A stretch of 64,000 bases of DNA from Janthinobacterium sp. 1_2014MBL_MicDiv (GTDB lineage: Bacteria > Pseudomonadota > Gammaproteobacteria > Burkholderiales > Burkholderiaceae_D), in NCBI RefSeq assembly GCF_001865675.1, contig NZ_CP011319.1:4960001-5024000 (forward strand), in the 5' to 3' direction. A model generated the notes under the pieces. The model ran no database searches, was not told where the DNA came from, and was given only the letters and a program-made list of their open reading frames with translations. Of this stretch, positions 1-7,830 are shown one piece after another; position 1 is the first letter of the stretch, and every line of letters begins with the position of its first letter. The position numbers were made by a program, and so were the translations under genes.

Positions 1-1376
1 AATGCTTCAACGGTCTTGATACCAGCCAGACCCAGCTTGCCGGCGGTGACGCGGTCCATGCCTTCCAGACTCACCAACGCCTCGTCCATGCCTTCCAGAC
101 CCTCTTCCGAAGCGATCGCTTCGGTCACGAGCGCATCACGCGCACGGGTACGGAGTTCATTGACGGTATCTTCGTCAAACGATTCGATTTCCAGCATTTC
201 GGAAATTGGCACGTAAGCGATTTCTTCCAGACTGGCGAAACCTTCTTCCACCAGAATATCGGCCACTTCCTGGTCGACATCGAGCTTTTCCATGAACAGG
301 ATGCGCACGGCAGCCGTTTCCTGGGCAGCTTTGTCGGCCGATTCTTCGGCCGTCATGATGTTGATCTTCCAGCCGGTCAGTTCCGACGCCAGGCGTACGT
401 TCTGGCCGGAGCGGCCGATCGCGATCGCCAGGTTTTCTTCATCGACGACGACATCCATCGCGTGTTTCTCTTCATCGACCATGATCGACGAGACGTTCGC
501 CGGCGCCAGGGCGCCGATGACGAACTGCGCCGGATCTTCCGACCACAGCACGATGTCGACGCGCTCGCCGCCCAGCTCACCGGTCACGGCCTGCACGCGC
601 GAACCGCGCATGCCGACACAGGTGCCGATCGGGTCGATGCGCTTGTCGGCCGTGTAGACGGCGATCTTGGCGCGTACGCCGGCATCGCGGGCCGCCGATT
701 TGATTTCCAGCATGCCTTGCTCGATTTCCGGCACTTCCAGCTCGAACAGCTTCATGATGAATTCTGGCGCGGTGCGCGACAGGATCACTTGCGGGCCGCG
801 CATATTGCGGTCGATGCGCAGGATGTAGGCACGCACACGGTCGCCGATACGCAGATTCTCTTTCGGGATCATCTGGTCGCGTGGCAGGCGCGCTTCGATC
901 TTGCCCGACTCGACGATGGCGTCGCCGCGTTCCATGCGCTTGATGGTGCCGGTGACGAGCGAATCGCCGCGTTCCAGGAAGTCGACCAGGATCTGTTCGC
1001 GCTCGGCGTCACGCACGCGCTGCAGGACGACCTGTTTGGTATCCTGGGCGAAACGGCGGCCGAATTCGACGGATTCGATCGGTTCTTCGATGTGATCATC
1101 GACTTCGATATCGGGAATCTGTTCTTTTGCCTCGAAATGCAGGATCTCCTGATCCGGCAATTGCAGGCCCGCTTCATCGGGCACCACGTGCCAGCGGCGG
1201 AACGATTCGAATTCGCCCGTTTCGCGGTCGATCGAAACGCGGATGTCTACCTCACCCTCATACCGTTTCTTCGTGGCTTGCGCCAACGCGAATTCGAGGG
1301 CGCCGAAGACGACATCTTTATCGACGTTTTTTTCGCGCGCCAGCGCGTCAACCAATAATAAAACTTCGCGGCTCAT
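1..1376 (-). CDS. nusA: Transcription termination/antitermination factor NusA (3' end outside window)
   Basis: NusA binds RNA polymerase and nascent RNA and modulates pausing, termination and antitermination. About 458 residues lie in the window. The N-terminal polymerase-binding domain begins MSREVLLLVDALAREKNVDK. It is followed by an S1 domain (around residues 135-200), KH domains with the signature AIGRSGQNVRLASEL, and part of the acidic C-terminal helix-hairpin-helix repeats (VDQEVADILVEEGFASLEEIA and a second similar unit). The family is usually about 490-530 residues, so only the last few dozen are missing. The ATG overlaps the rimP stop in an ATGA arrangement, which indicates translational coupling. 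The rimP-nusA order is the normal one and infB would be expected next. Identification is secure. Confidence 0.97.
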   Translation of the reverse strand, partial: MSREVLLLVDALAREKNVDKDVVFGALEFALAQATKKRYEGEVDIRVSIDRETGEFESFRRWHVVPDEAGLQLPDQEILHFEAKEQIPDIEVDDHIEEPIESVEFGRRFAQDTKQVVLQRVRDAEREQILVDFLERGDSLVTGTIKRMERGDAIVESGKIEARLPRDQMIPKENLRIGDRVRAYILRIDRNMRGPQVILSRTAPEFIMKLFELEVPEIEQGMLEIKSAARDAGVRAKIAVYTADKRIDPIGTCVGMRGSRVQAVTGELGGERVDIVLWSEDPAQFVIGALAPANVSSIMVDEEKHAMDVVVDEENLAIAIGRSGQNVRLASELTGWKINIMTAEESADKAAQETAAVRILFMEKLDVDQEVADILVEEGFASLEEIAYVPISEMLEIESFDEDTVNELRTRARDALVTEAIASEEGLEGMDEALVSLEGMDRVTAGKLGLAGIKTVEA

Positions 1377-1861
1377 GCTTTGCGTCCCTTAAAAACCACC
1401 TGCGGCACCAAGCGTGCCTTATCCACATCGGCGAGCGTAAACTCCAACATCGCCGGACCATCCTTACCTTCAAATTCCAACGACAATTTATCGCCCACGG
1501 GTTCTTGCAGAATCCCCTGGAACGATTTCCGGTTGTTCGTACCCGGCATCGCCACGTTCAGCTTGACGATGATTTCCTGGCCTGCGAAACGGACAAAGTC
1601 TTCCAGCTTGCGCACCGGACGATCGAGACCCGGGGAAGAAATCTCGAGACGCTCGTAAGGAACGTTCTCTACCGTCAACACATGCGATAACTGGTGACTG
1701 ACCGTGGCACAGTCTTCGACCGTGATCGGACCTTTTTCAGCGGCATCGGCGGCGCTGAAATCAATAAAGACGCGCAGCAGCCCGCGCTCGGCACGTTCGA
1801 CATCAACGAGCTCATAGCCCAGACCTGTGACTGTCTTTTCAATTAATCCCAACTGCTGCAA
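1373..1861 (-). CDS. rimP: Ribosome maturation factor RimP, TTG start
   Basis: RimP (162 residues) assists 30S subunit assembly. The protein shows the N-terminal alpha/beta domain (VTGLGYELVDVERAERGLLRVFID), the family motif EISSPGLDRPVRKLEDF around residues 90-106, and the C-terminal SH3-like domain ending in KARLVPQVVFKGRKA. The start codon is TTG at 1859-1861, preceded by GGAGAA seven bases upstream; no in-frame ATG gives a full-length product. The TGA stop overlaps the nusA ATG. The gene is first in the rimP-nusA transcription unit and lies downstream of the rluB terminator, so it probably has its own promoter in the 1862-1983 gap. Confidence 0.95.
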   Translation of the reverse strand: MQQLGLIEKTVTGLGYELVDVERAERGLLRVFIDFSAADAAEKGPITVEDCATVSHQLSHVLTVENVPYERLEISSPGLDRPVRKLEDFVRFAGQEIIVKLNVAMPGTNNRKSFQGILQEPVGDKLSLEFEGKDGPAMLEFTLADVDKARLVPQVVFKGRKA

Positions 1862-1943
1862 GAAATTCTCCAGAAAAAGGCCTGTTTTTCAGCATTGCGG
1901 CACTGCAACAGCGCCGACGGCATGCAAAAGAACACGCACAAGT

Positions 1944-1973
1944 CATATATGGCCCCTTGCGGAGCCATTACAA
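1944..1973 (-). promoter_or_regulatory. Possible sigma-70 promoter of rimP-nusA
   Basis: On the minus strand TTGTAA (1968-1973) and TATATG (1944-1949) are separated by 18 bases and lie between the rluB terminator and the rimP start. Each hexamer has two or three mismatches to consensus, so this is a position-based guess. Nothing else recognisable lies between 1862 and 1983, and no tRNA gene precedes rimP. Confidence 0.3.
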
Positions 1974-1983
1974 ACGGTTCAAC

Positions 1984-2008
1984 AAAAAAAAAATGGGCAT
2001 CTGCCCAT
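1984..2008 (-). terminator. Rho-independent terminator after rluB
   Basis: Read on the minus strand, the inverted repeat ATGGGC/GCCCAT (2003-2008 and 1993-1998, loop AGAT) is followed by a run of about ten T. It lies roughly 195 bases beyond the rluB stop and separates the scpB-rluB unit from rimP-nusA. The stretch 2009-2203 shows no gene. Confidence 0.85.
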
Positions 2009-2203
2009 CTTCTTGTATTTCCCCAACCAGATGAAAGCACCCCCCACCAAACAACCCTGCGGAGAACTTTTATTAGGCTGCAGATTATAACCTCTTATTA
2101 ACTTCGCCGCAATGCCGCACACGAGGAGCGGCCCGGCTTACAACAGTTACAAGAGCGCGCACCCGGGGCAAATAATCGGGGGCGCGAGAAGCAATCCTCT
2201 GAA

Positions 2204-4270
2204 TTAACCTTTGCTGCGACGGCGCGGCATGCCATCCATGCCGCCACGATCCATGCCGCCGCGCGGCTGGCCACCGGAGCGCGCCTGACCACCAGCACCG
2301 CCCGCATTGCGGCGCGGACCCGTGTTGGCGAAACCGAATGCCGTTTGCAGCGGATCGGGCTGGCGCGGACCGCGTTGCGGCGCGCGGCCTTCGCCGCCAC
2401 CGGCCGGACGGCCCTGGCCTGCCGCACGCGGCGGACGACCCTGGCCTTGCGGCGCGCCTTCGAACGACGCCGACGAACGGGGCTGGCCACCCTGGAACGG
2501 ACCTTGCGGCTGGCCACGGCCAGGACCACGCGCTTCGCCAGGACGGCCACTGCCGCCTGGGCGACCCTGGCCTTGCGGACGGGCAAACTGGCCTTGCGGC
2601 TGGCCACGGCGCGGCGCGACCGGGAATGGATCGGCGTTGCGGTTGCTCACATCGATGCGGTTGCCGTTCGGCTCATCGTCGCGGCTGGCCTTGCGTGCTT
2701 CGCGGCCCTTGGCGGCGCCGGCGGCACGGGGATCGCCCGAAGGCGGCATTTTCTTTTCGATGCCGTAGGCGGCCAGCAGGTCGCGCACGGTGTTTTCATC
2801 CATCTCTTCCCAGCGGCCGCGTTTAAGGCCGCTCGGCAGGGTCATGGCGCCGTAGCGGGTACGGATCAGGCGCGAAACGGTCAGGCCGATCGCTTCGAAC
2901 ATGCGGCGCACTTCGCGGTTACGGCCTTCGCCGATGACCACGCGGTACCACTTGTTGATGCCTTCGCCGCCGCCATCGGCGATCTTGGAGAATTGCGCCA
3001 GACCGTCTTCCAGCTCGACGCCGGCCAGCAGCTTCTGGCGCATGCCCTCTTCCAGCTCGCCCAGCGTACGCACGGCGTATTCGCGGTCGATGCCGTAGCG
3101 CGGGTGCATCAGGCGGTTGGCCAGGTCACCGGACGTGGTAAACAGCAGCAAACCTTCCGTATTGAAGTCGAGGCGGCCGACGGCCAGCCATTTGCCGGCC
3201 TTCATGGTCGGCAGGCGGTCGAACACGGATGGGCGGCCGTCCGGGTCATTATGGCTGACGATTTCGCCGGCTGGCTTGTGATACACCAACACGCGCGGCG
3301 GCTTCTTGCTGACGCGGCGCTGGATCAGTTTGCCGTTGATGCGCACATGGTCGCTCGGCAAGATGCGCTGGCCGATATGGGCTGGCTCGCCATTCACGGA
3401 GACGCGGCCGGAAATGATCAGGTCCTCCATGTCGCGGCGCGAACCGAGGCCGGCTTCGGCCAGCACCTTGTGCAGCTTCGGCGCGTCGTCGTCGGACGTC
3501 AGGTCGCGGCGCACGGCGGCTTTTTGCACGCGGCCCGTGCCGCCCTCTTCGCTGTCGAAAGCGTCGGAGGTGACGAAGGAGAACACGGCGTCAGCATCGC
3601 TGAGCTTGCCCGGCGCGGCCTGGCGGCCCTTGCCCTTCTTGCGGCTCTTGCCGGCATTCTTGCCGGCGCCCGGCACGTCGTTGCGCGGACCGCGCGGCAG
3701 GCGCGGGCCAGACACGAGATTGCCTTCGGCATCGAACACATCGGCGACGGGCGCGGCCGGTGCCGCATCGGCGGCCTGCGGCGCTTCGGCGCTGTCAACA
3801 GGCGGACGCGGCGGCTGGCGCAGCGCGCGCTCGGCTTGCACGCCACGCATCTGACGCGGACCGCGCGTCGGGCGCGCTTCGGCTGGCTTCTCGGCCACGG
3901 CTTCCGGCGCAGCTTCCGCTTCGGCGGCGGCGGCCTTGGCGGCGGCGCGGGCGCGCGGCGGACGCGGCGCCGGGGCGGCAACCGCTTCGGCAGCGGCTTC
4001 CGCCGCGTCGGCCACGGCCTTCAGGGCTGGCTTGGCGCGGGTTTTCTTGGCGGCCGGCGCGACATCGGCAGCGGCAGCATCGGCAGCGACGGGCGCATCG
4101 GCGGCCACGTCGGCTTTCGTGCGGCGCTTCGGCTTGGCGGCAACGACGTCGCCAGCAGCGGCAGCGGCTGCCGTATCGGCTTCGATCTGGGCCTTGGTGC
4201 GGCGCTTGGGCTTGGCAACGATGGCTTCGTCGCTGGCGGTAACTGTCTCGGGTGTATTCGGATTATTCAT
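2204..4270 (-). CDS. rluB: 23S rRNA pseudouridine synthase RluB with long disordered tails
   Basis: This is an RsuA/RluB-family pseudouridine synthase, expected to modify U2605 of 23S rRNA. The 688-residue product is more than twice E. coli RluB (about 290). The enzymatic core has an S4 RNA-binding domain (about 264-310) and a catalytic domain with GRLDFNTEGLLLFT, whose Asp (about 368) is the nucleophile. The N-terminal 260 residues are Ala/Pro/Lys-rich and hold two copies of KPKRRTKA (about 20-27 and 46-53). The last 180 residues are Gly/Gln/Arg/Pro-rich with GQGRP-type repeats. The ATG chosen (4268-4270) overlaps the end of scpB by 8 bases; an upstream in-frame start would add 13 residues inside scpB. 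The tails are probably disordered RNA-binding extensions (inference). Confidence 0.93.
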   Translation of the reverse strand: MNNPNTPETVTASDEAIVAKPKRRTKAQIEADTAAAAAAGDVVAAKPKRRTKADVAADAPVAADAAAADVAPAAKKTRAKPALKAVADAAEAAAEAVAAPAPRPPRARAAAKAAAAEAEAAPEAVAEKPAEARPTRGPRQMRGVQAERALRQPPRPPVDSAEAPQAADAAPAAPVADVFDAEGNLVSGPRLPRGPRNDVPGAGKNAGKSRKKGKGRQAAPGKLSDADAVFSFVTSDAFDSEEGGTGRVQKAAVRRDLTSDDDAPKLHKVLAEAGLGSRRDMEDLIISGRVSVNGEPAHIGQRILPSDHVRINGKLIQRRVSKKPPRVLVYHKPAGEIVSHNDPDGRPSVFDRLPTMKAGKWLAVGRLDFNTEGLLLFTTSGDLANRLMHPRYGIDREYAVRTLGELEEGMRQKLLAGVELEDGLAQFSKIADGGGEGINKWYRVVIGEGRNREVRRMFEAIGLTVSRLIRTRYGAMTLPSGLKRGRWEEMDENTVRDLLAAYGIEKKMPPSGDPRAAGAAKGREARKASRDDEPNGNRIDVSNRNADPFPVAPRRGQPQGQFARPQGQGRPGGSGRPGEARGPGRGQPQGPFQGGQPRSSASFEGAPQGQGRPPRAAGQGRPAGGGEGRAPQRGPRQPDPLQTAFGFANTGPRRNAGGAGGQARSGGQPRGGMDRGGMDGMPRRRSKG

Positions 4271-5051
4271 TCTTCGTTTCTTGGCTGTGCTGACCTGGCG
4301 CAGCGTCAACCGTTAGTTCTGGCGCAGGGTCGTGAGTGTAGGCTTCGTCCATGGGCGAAGCATCGGGGCCGGCATCAAGGCTTGCTGTCACATCTGTCAC
4401 AGCCGTATTGCTACCTGCACCAAGCTGTAGGGCAACTTCATTCGTTGCCTTGTCAAAATTTTCTTGCAGGGCCGCTTCCAGGGCTTCAAGCCCATTGCCC
4501 TGCATTTCACTGATTTGCTGCAACGGCGGCAGCTGGGACAGCGAATGCAAACCCAGGTCATCCAAAAACTGCTTGGTGGTGGCCAGCAAGGCCGGCCGTC
4601 CCACCACGTCGCGGTAGCCGATCGCATCGACCCAGCCGCGGTCTTCCAGCATCTTGATCGTCTGCGAATTGACGGCAACGCCGCGAATTTCCTCGATATC
4701 GCCGCGCGTCACCGGCTGGCGATAGGCGATGATGGCCAGGGTTTCCAGCGTCGCCCGCGAATACTTGGGCGGCCGCTCCGGCGTCAGGCGGTCCAGATAC
4801 ATCTTCATTTCAGGACGGCTTTGAAAACGCCAGCCGGAAGCGAGGCTGACGATCTCGATGCCGCGTCCTTCCCACTCATCGCGCAACTCTTCCAGCAGCT
4901 GCTTGATCGTGTCGGCGCCAACACCGACGCCGCGCACGCGGCCATTCTCGTCCGCATCGACGAACAGCTTCTTCAAGCTGTGGATCGACAGCGATTCACG
5001 AGCGCACAGCAATGCGGTTTCGAGGACTTTCTTAGCCTCAATTGTATTCAT
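4263..5051 (-). CDS. scpB: Segregation and condensation protein B
   Basis: ScpB (262 residues) pairs with ScpA and Smc in the condensin complex that organises and segregates the chromosome. The tandem winged-helix region is clear, with signatures FQSRPEMKMYLDRL and LETLAIIAYRQPVTRGDIEEI (around residues 85-125) and the second wing GRPALLATTKQFLDDLGL. The C-terminal 60 residues are acidic and variable. The stop overlaps the rluB start by 8 bases, a common scpB-rluB coupling. The ATG at 5049-5051 has no strong ribosome binding site. scpA is not in the window. Confidence 0.95.
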   Translation of the reverse strand: MNTIEAKKVLETALLCARESLSIHSLKKLFVDADENGRVRGVGVGADTIKQLLEELRDEWEGRGIEIVSLASGWRFQSRPEMKMYLDRLTPERPPKYSRATLETLAIIAYRQPVTRGDIEEIRGVAVNSQTIKMLEDRGWVDAIGYRDVVGRPALLATTKQFLDDLGLHSLSQLPPLQQISEMQGNGLEALEAALQENFDKATNEVALQLGAGSNTAVTDVTASLDAGPDASPMDEAYTHDPAPELTVDAAPGQHSQETKNE

Positions 5052-5125
5052 AGCAATTCTGTGCGGATGTGTGTTGCAATTCGTATGCAGAGAAAGAAAT
5101 CAAAACGTTCATTTCAACGTAACAG

Positions 5126-5268
5126 ATGGCAGACATCGATGATGACGCCGTGCTGGGTTACTAGTTGAGGCTGTTTCCGACGCCTTGGCCGATGCGCGCA
5201 AAGCGGGACTTGCGGATGCAGTGAAAGTCCTGCGATCCATGGTGCTGGCCTTAAATAACCAGCAATGA
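5126..5268 (+). pseudogene. Possible frameshifted small reading frame between scpB and glk
   Basis: An ATG at 5126 opens MADIDDDAVLGY and stops at TAG. In another frame, starting two bases before that stop is used, the sequence continues as VEAVSDALADARKAG and ends NNQQ at a TGA (5266-5268). One missing base around 5160 would give a single 47-codon frame that looks like an acidic, helical small protein. There is no good ribosome binding site and no family is recognisable. It could be a decayed small gene, a sequencing error, or chance. The rest of 5052-5380 shows no gene. Confidence 0.22.
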
Positions 5269-5380
5269 AACGATATCCGGAGCAGCTGCTTCCCCTGTGG
5301 CGGCACATCAGCCAGGCAGGCGAGCAACAGTCGTCGTTTCATCCAACGATGCCAATTGTACCTGATAAAAAGCGGAAAAG

Positions 5381-5414
5381 CGCAAAACCGGGCAAAACAC
5401 GCGTTTTACCCGGC
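5381..5414 (-). terminator. Terminator after glk
   Basis: On the minus strand an 11-base inverted repeat (5404-5414 with 5389-5399, one G-U pair, loop of four) is followed by TTTTGCGCTTTT. It lies 31 bases past the glk stop. Confidence 0.75.
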
Positions 5415-5445
5415 CCTGGCGCGACACATCACCCTGCCCTTCGCC

Positions 5446-6465
5446 TTACAGGGAGGCGAGTTTCTCCGAGAGAATGGCCGATGCACCCAGGAAAGCTGGG
5501 TACTGCGCCGTGATGACAAACGTCGGCACTTGCGACACGTAGTTGGCAAAGCGGCCCTTGCGCTCGAAGCGGGCGCGGAAACCGGAGCGGTCGAAGCGCT
5601 GTCCCAGGCGTGGCACGATGCCGCCGCCTATATAGATACCGCCGAGCGCGCCCAGGGTCACGGCGACGTTGCCCGCCACCGTGCCCAGCATGCAGCAGAA
5701 CGCCTCGATGACGTCGTCGCACAGCTGGGATTCGCCGGCCAGCGCGCGGCGCGTGATTTCCGCCGCCGTCAAGTCTTCGGCCGGCACGCCGGCGCGGTCG
5801 GCCAGGGCGCGGTAGATCAGTTCCAGGCCGTCGCCGGAAATCAGGCGCTCGGCCGAGACGTGCTCGTATTCGCGCCAGGCAAATTGCAAGATGCTCACTT
5901 CCGTCTCATTGAACGGCGCGAAGCTCACATGACCGCCTTCGCTTTGCAGGGCGATCCAGCCGCCATGCGACGGAATCAGGCCCGACACACCGAGGCCCGT
6001 GCCGGCACCGATCAGGCCGATGGCCGTGTTCGGACGCGCCGTGCCGGCGCCGATCTGGTGCTTTTGCTCGCTCGACAGCAGCGGCAGCGCGCGCGCCAGG
6101 GCCGTGAAATCGTTGACCACGTCCAGGGTCGTGAAACCGCACTCTTCGCGCATGGCGCGGATCGAGAACGACCAGTGGTGGTTCGTCATGCTGAGGAAGT
6201 CGCCGTCGACGGGGTTGGCGATGGCGATCATGGCATGGCGCACGGCTTGCCCGCCTGCGGCGGCCACATGCGGCAAGGCCAGGTAGGCTTGCAGCGCGGC
6301 GGACAGGCTCGGGTAATCGGCGCAAGGCAGCACTTCCACCAGGATGATGTGGCCGGTGGCCACTTCCAGGGCGAAACGGGCATTGGTGCCGCCCACGTCG
6401 GCCAGCAGGCGCGGTCCATCGGCGAAGGCGGAAGTCGGCAGTACGGGAGAAGACGAAGCGCTCAT
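5446..6465 (-). CDS. glk: Glucokinase
   Basis: Glk phosphorylates glucose to glucose-6-phosphate with ATP in the cytoplasm. The 339-residue product has the ATP-binding motif LLADVGGTNARFALE near the N-terminus, the second phosphate motif IGAGTGLGVSGLIP, and the sugar-binding ESEGGHVSFAPFNETE of the Glk (PF02685) family, followed by VSAERLISGDGLELIYRAL. The ATG at 6463-6465 places DVGGTN at the usual distance; in-frame sequence upstream is not protein-like. The gene is monocistronic, with a terminator after it and about 375 bases in front. Confident as to function. Confidence 0.95.
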   Translation of the reverse strand: MSASSSPVLPTSAFADGPRLLADVGGTNARFALEVATGHIILVEVLPCADYPSLSAALQAYLALPHVAAAGGQAVRHAMIAIANPVDGDFLSMTNHHWSFSIRAMREECGFTTLDVVNDFTALARALPLLSSEQKHQIGAGTARPNTAIGLIGAGTGLGVSGLIPSHGGWIALQSEGGHVSFAPFNETEVSILQFAWREYEHVSAERLISGDGLELIYRALADRAGVPAEDLTAAEITRRALAGESQLCDDVIEAFCCMLGTVAGNVAVTLGALGGIYIGGGIVPRLGQRFDRSGFRARFERKGRFANYVSQVPTFVITAQYPAFLGASAILSEKLASL

Positions 6466-6840
6466 GATTTGAATTATGAAGTGGGACGCATGGGACGCCA
6501 AGCTTAAAGGATGAATGCGCCCGGAGGCAAGCAAAGTTTGTAGTTTAAGTACATCAAAACAAGCCTTTATTGGTAGTTCCACTCCAAATGCAACAGGCAG
6601 CGTCAAAGTTGCTCACGAACAATGATTTATAGTAAGTACTTGCACTCGCCAGCCATGTGAAAAGCATGCTGCACAGCAGCAGGAATTGCCTTGAAAGCAG
6701 AGTATGCCGGAGTTTGCGCAAAGCTGCTTTATACGCGACGGCGCAGGTGCGGCACTGCCGTCCGGACGGCCCGGCGACGCTGTTTTCGTATTATTACTAC
6801 CGGTTTTTACGACCGGCCTGCGTGCAGGATGCGGCGTGGA
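6466..6840. other. Intergenic region upstream of glk, no gene seen
   Basis: This 375-base stretch should contain the glk promoter, but no convincing hexamer pair stands out. It holds a 14-base perfect palindrome, GCCGTCCGGACGGC (6757-6770), downstream of the DedA-rhodanese gene, without a T tract. The open frames here have no codon bias or family resemblance. Confidence 0.5.
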
Positions 6841-7803
6841 TCAGGATGGCAAACCTTCGCCCAGCAGGCTGGCCGGTACGGCCTGATCGGAGCGGTAGGC
6901 GGCATTCCAGGCATCGAGGCCGCCATGCAGGGGCTTGGCCCGGTGGAAGCCGTGCTGATGCAGCAGCGTGGCCACTTGCGCGGCCGTCACATCGTTAGGA
7001 CAGCTGCAATACACGATGATGTGGCGGTCCTTGTCCATGGCGATCATGGCTGGTACCGGTTCCTTGCCGTTGAAGAACAAGGCACCCGGCACGGCCGGCT
7101 CCAGCGCCTGCGCCGTGGCGCTGCGGGCGTCGACCATCAACGGGTCCTCGCCCTGCTCGATCAGGTCCAGCAATTCGTCGATGCCGATGCGTTCGATCTG
7201 CAAGGCCTGGCGGAAACGCCGGCGTTCGAGGAATTTGTACAGCAGGAACAATCCCAGCAGGGTCGCCAGCACCAGCAGGGCCGTGCTGCCCATGGTGCTG
7301 AGCAAATCGAGCACTTGCTGCACGCTGGCATGGAAGATCACGCCAACGACGATGCCCGTGCCGCTCCACAGCAAGGCGCCCAGGCCCGCGTACAGGAAGA
7401 ACAGGCCCGGCGGCGTGCCCAGCGCACCGGACATGGGCGCGGCCACGGTATTGAAGCCCGGCACGAATTTGGAAACGATCAGGGCTTTCGGGCCCCAGCG
7501 CTTGAACTTGTCTTCCGTCTGGCTGACGCAGTAATCGGGCGACAGCGAGATGCGGCACAGCAGGCGCAGGATGCGCTTGCCGAAATGACGGCCCGCGCGG
7601 AACCACGTGAAGTCGCTGATCAGGCAGGCGCCCAGCGCCGCGGCCAGCACCAGCGCCCCATTCATGTCGCCATCGACGGCCAGCGCGCCCGCCACCACGA
7701 GGATGGGGAAGGCGGGAATCGGCAGGCCGAGCTGCTCCACCAGCACGATGCCAAAGACGATCAGGACACCGTAATGTTCGAGCAGGTAAATGAGGTTGGG
7801 CAT
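6841..7803 (-). CDS. DedA-family membrane protein fused to a rhodanese domain
   Basis: A 320-residue fusion. Residues 1 to about 190 form a DedA/VTT domain with the signature LVEQLGLPIPAFPILVVAGAL, the conserved FKRWGPKALIVSKFVPGFNTVAAPMSG motif split over two stretches, and 4-5 hydrophobic segments. DedA proteins are linked to undecaprenyl-phosphate and phospholipid translocation. Residues 205-310 are a rhodanese domain (PLMVDARSA; catalytic loop YCSCPND with Cys266; HGGLDAW). The catalytic Cys is present, so sulfurtransferase activity is possible. The gene starts 28 bases after the ABC transporter ATPase stop on the same strand and may be co-transcribed. The physiological role of the fusion is unknown to me. 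Confidence 0.9.
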   Translation of the reverse strand: MPNLIYLLEHYGVLIVFGIVLVEQLGLPIPAFPILVVAGALAVDGDMNGALVLAAALGACLISDFTWFRAGRHFGKRILRLLCRISLSPDYCVSQTEDKFKRWGPKALIVSKFVPGFNTVAAPMSGALGTPPGLFFLYAGLGALLWSGTGIVVGVIFHASVQQVLDLLSTMGSTALLVLATLLGLFLLYKFLERRRFRQALQIERIGIDELLDLIEQGEDPLMVDARSATAQALEPAVPGALFFNGKEPVPAMIAMDKDRHIIVYCSCPNDVTAAQVATLLHQHGFHRAKPLHGGLDAWNAAYRSDQAVPASLLGEGLPS

Positions 7804-7830
7804 GGCCGCTATCTTACCGTAAAAGCGAAT

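Noticed and set aside
1862..2203. Possible tRNA gene before rimP, as in enterobacteria
   Set aside because: No cloverleaf, T-arm GGTTCGA or CCA end is present in this gap.
2345..4513. A 722-codon plus-strand open frame over rluB and scpB
   Set aside because: Shadow frame; the opposite strand carries the S4 and pseudouridine synthase motifs.
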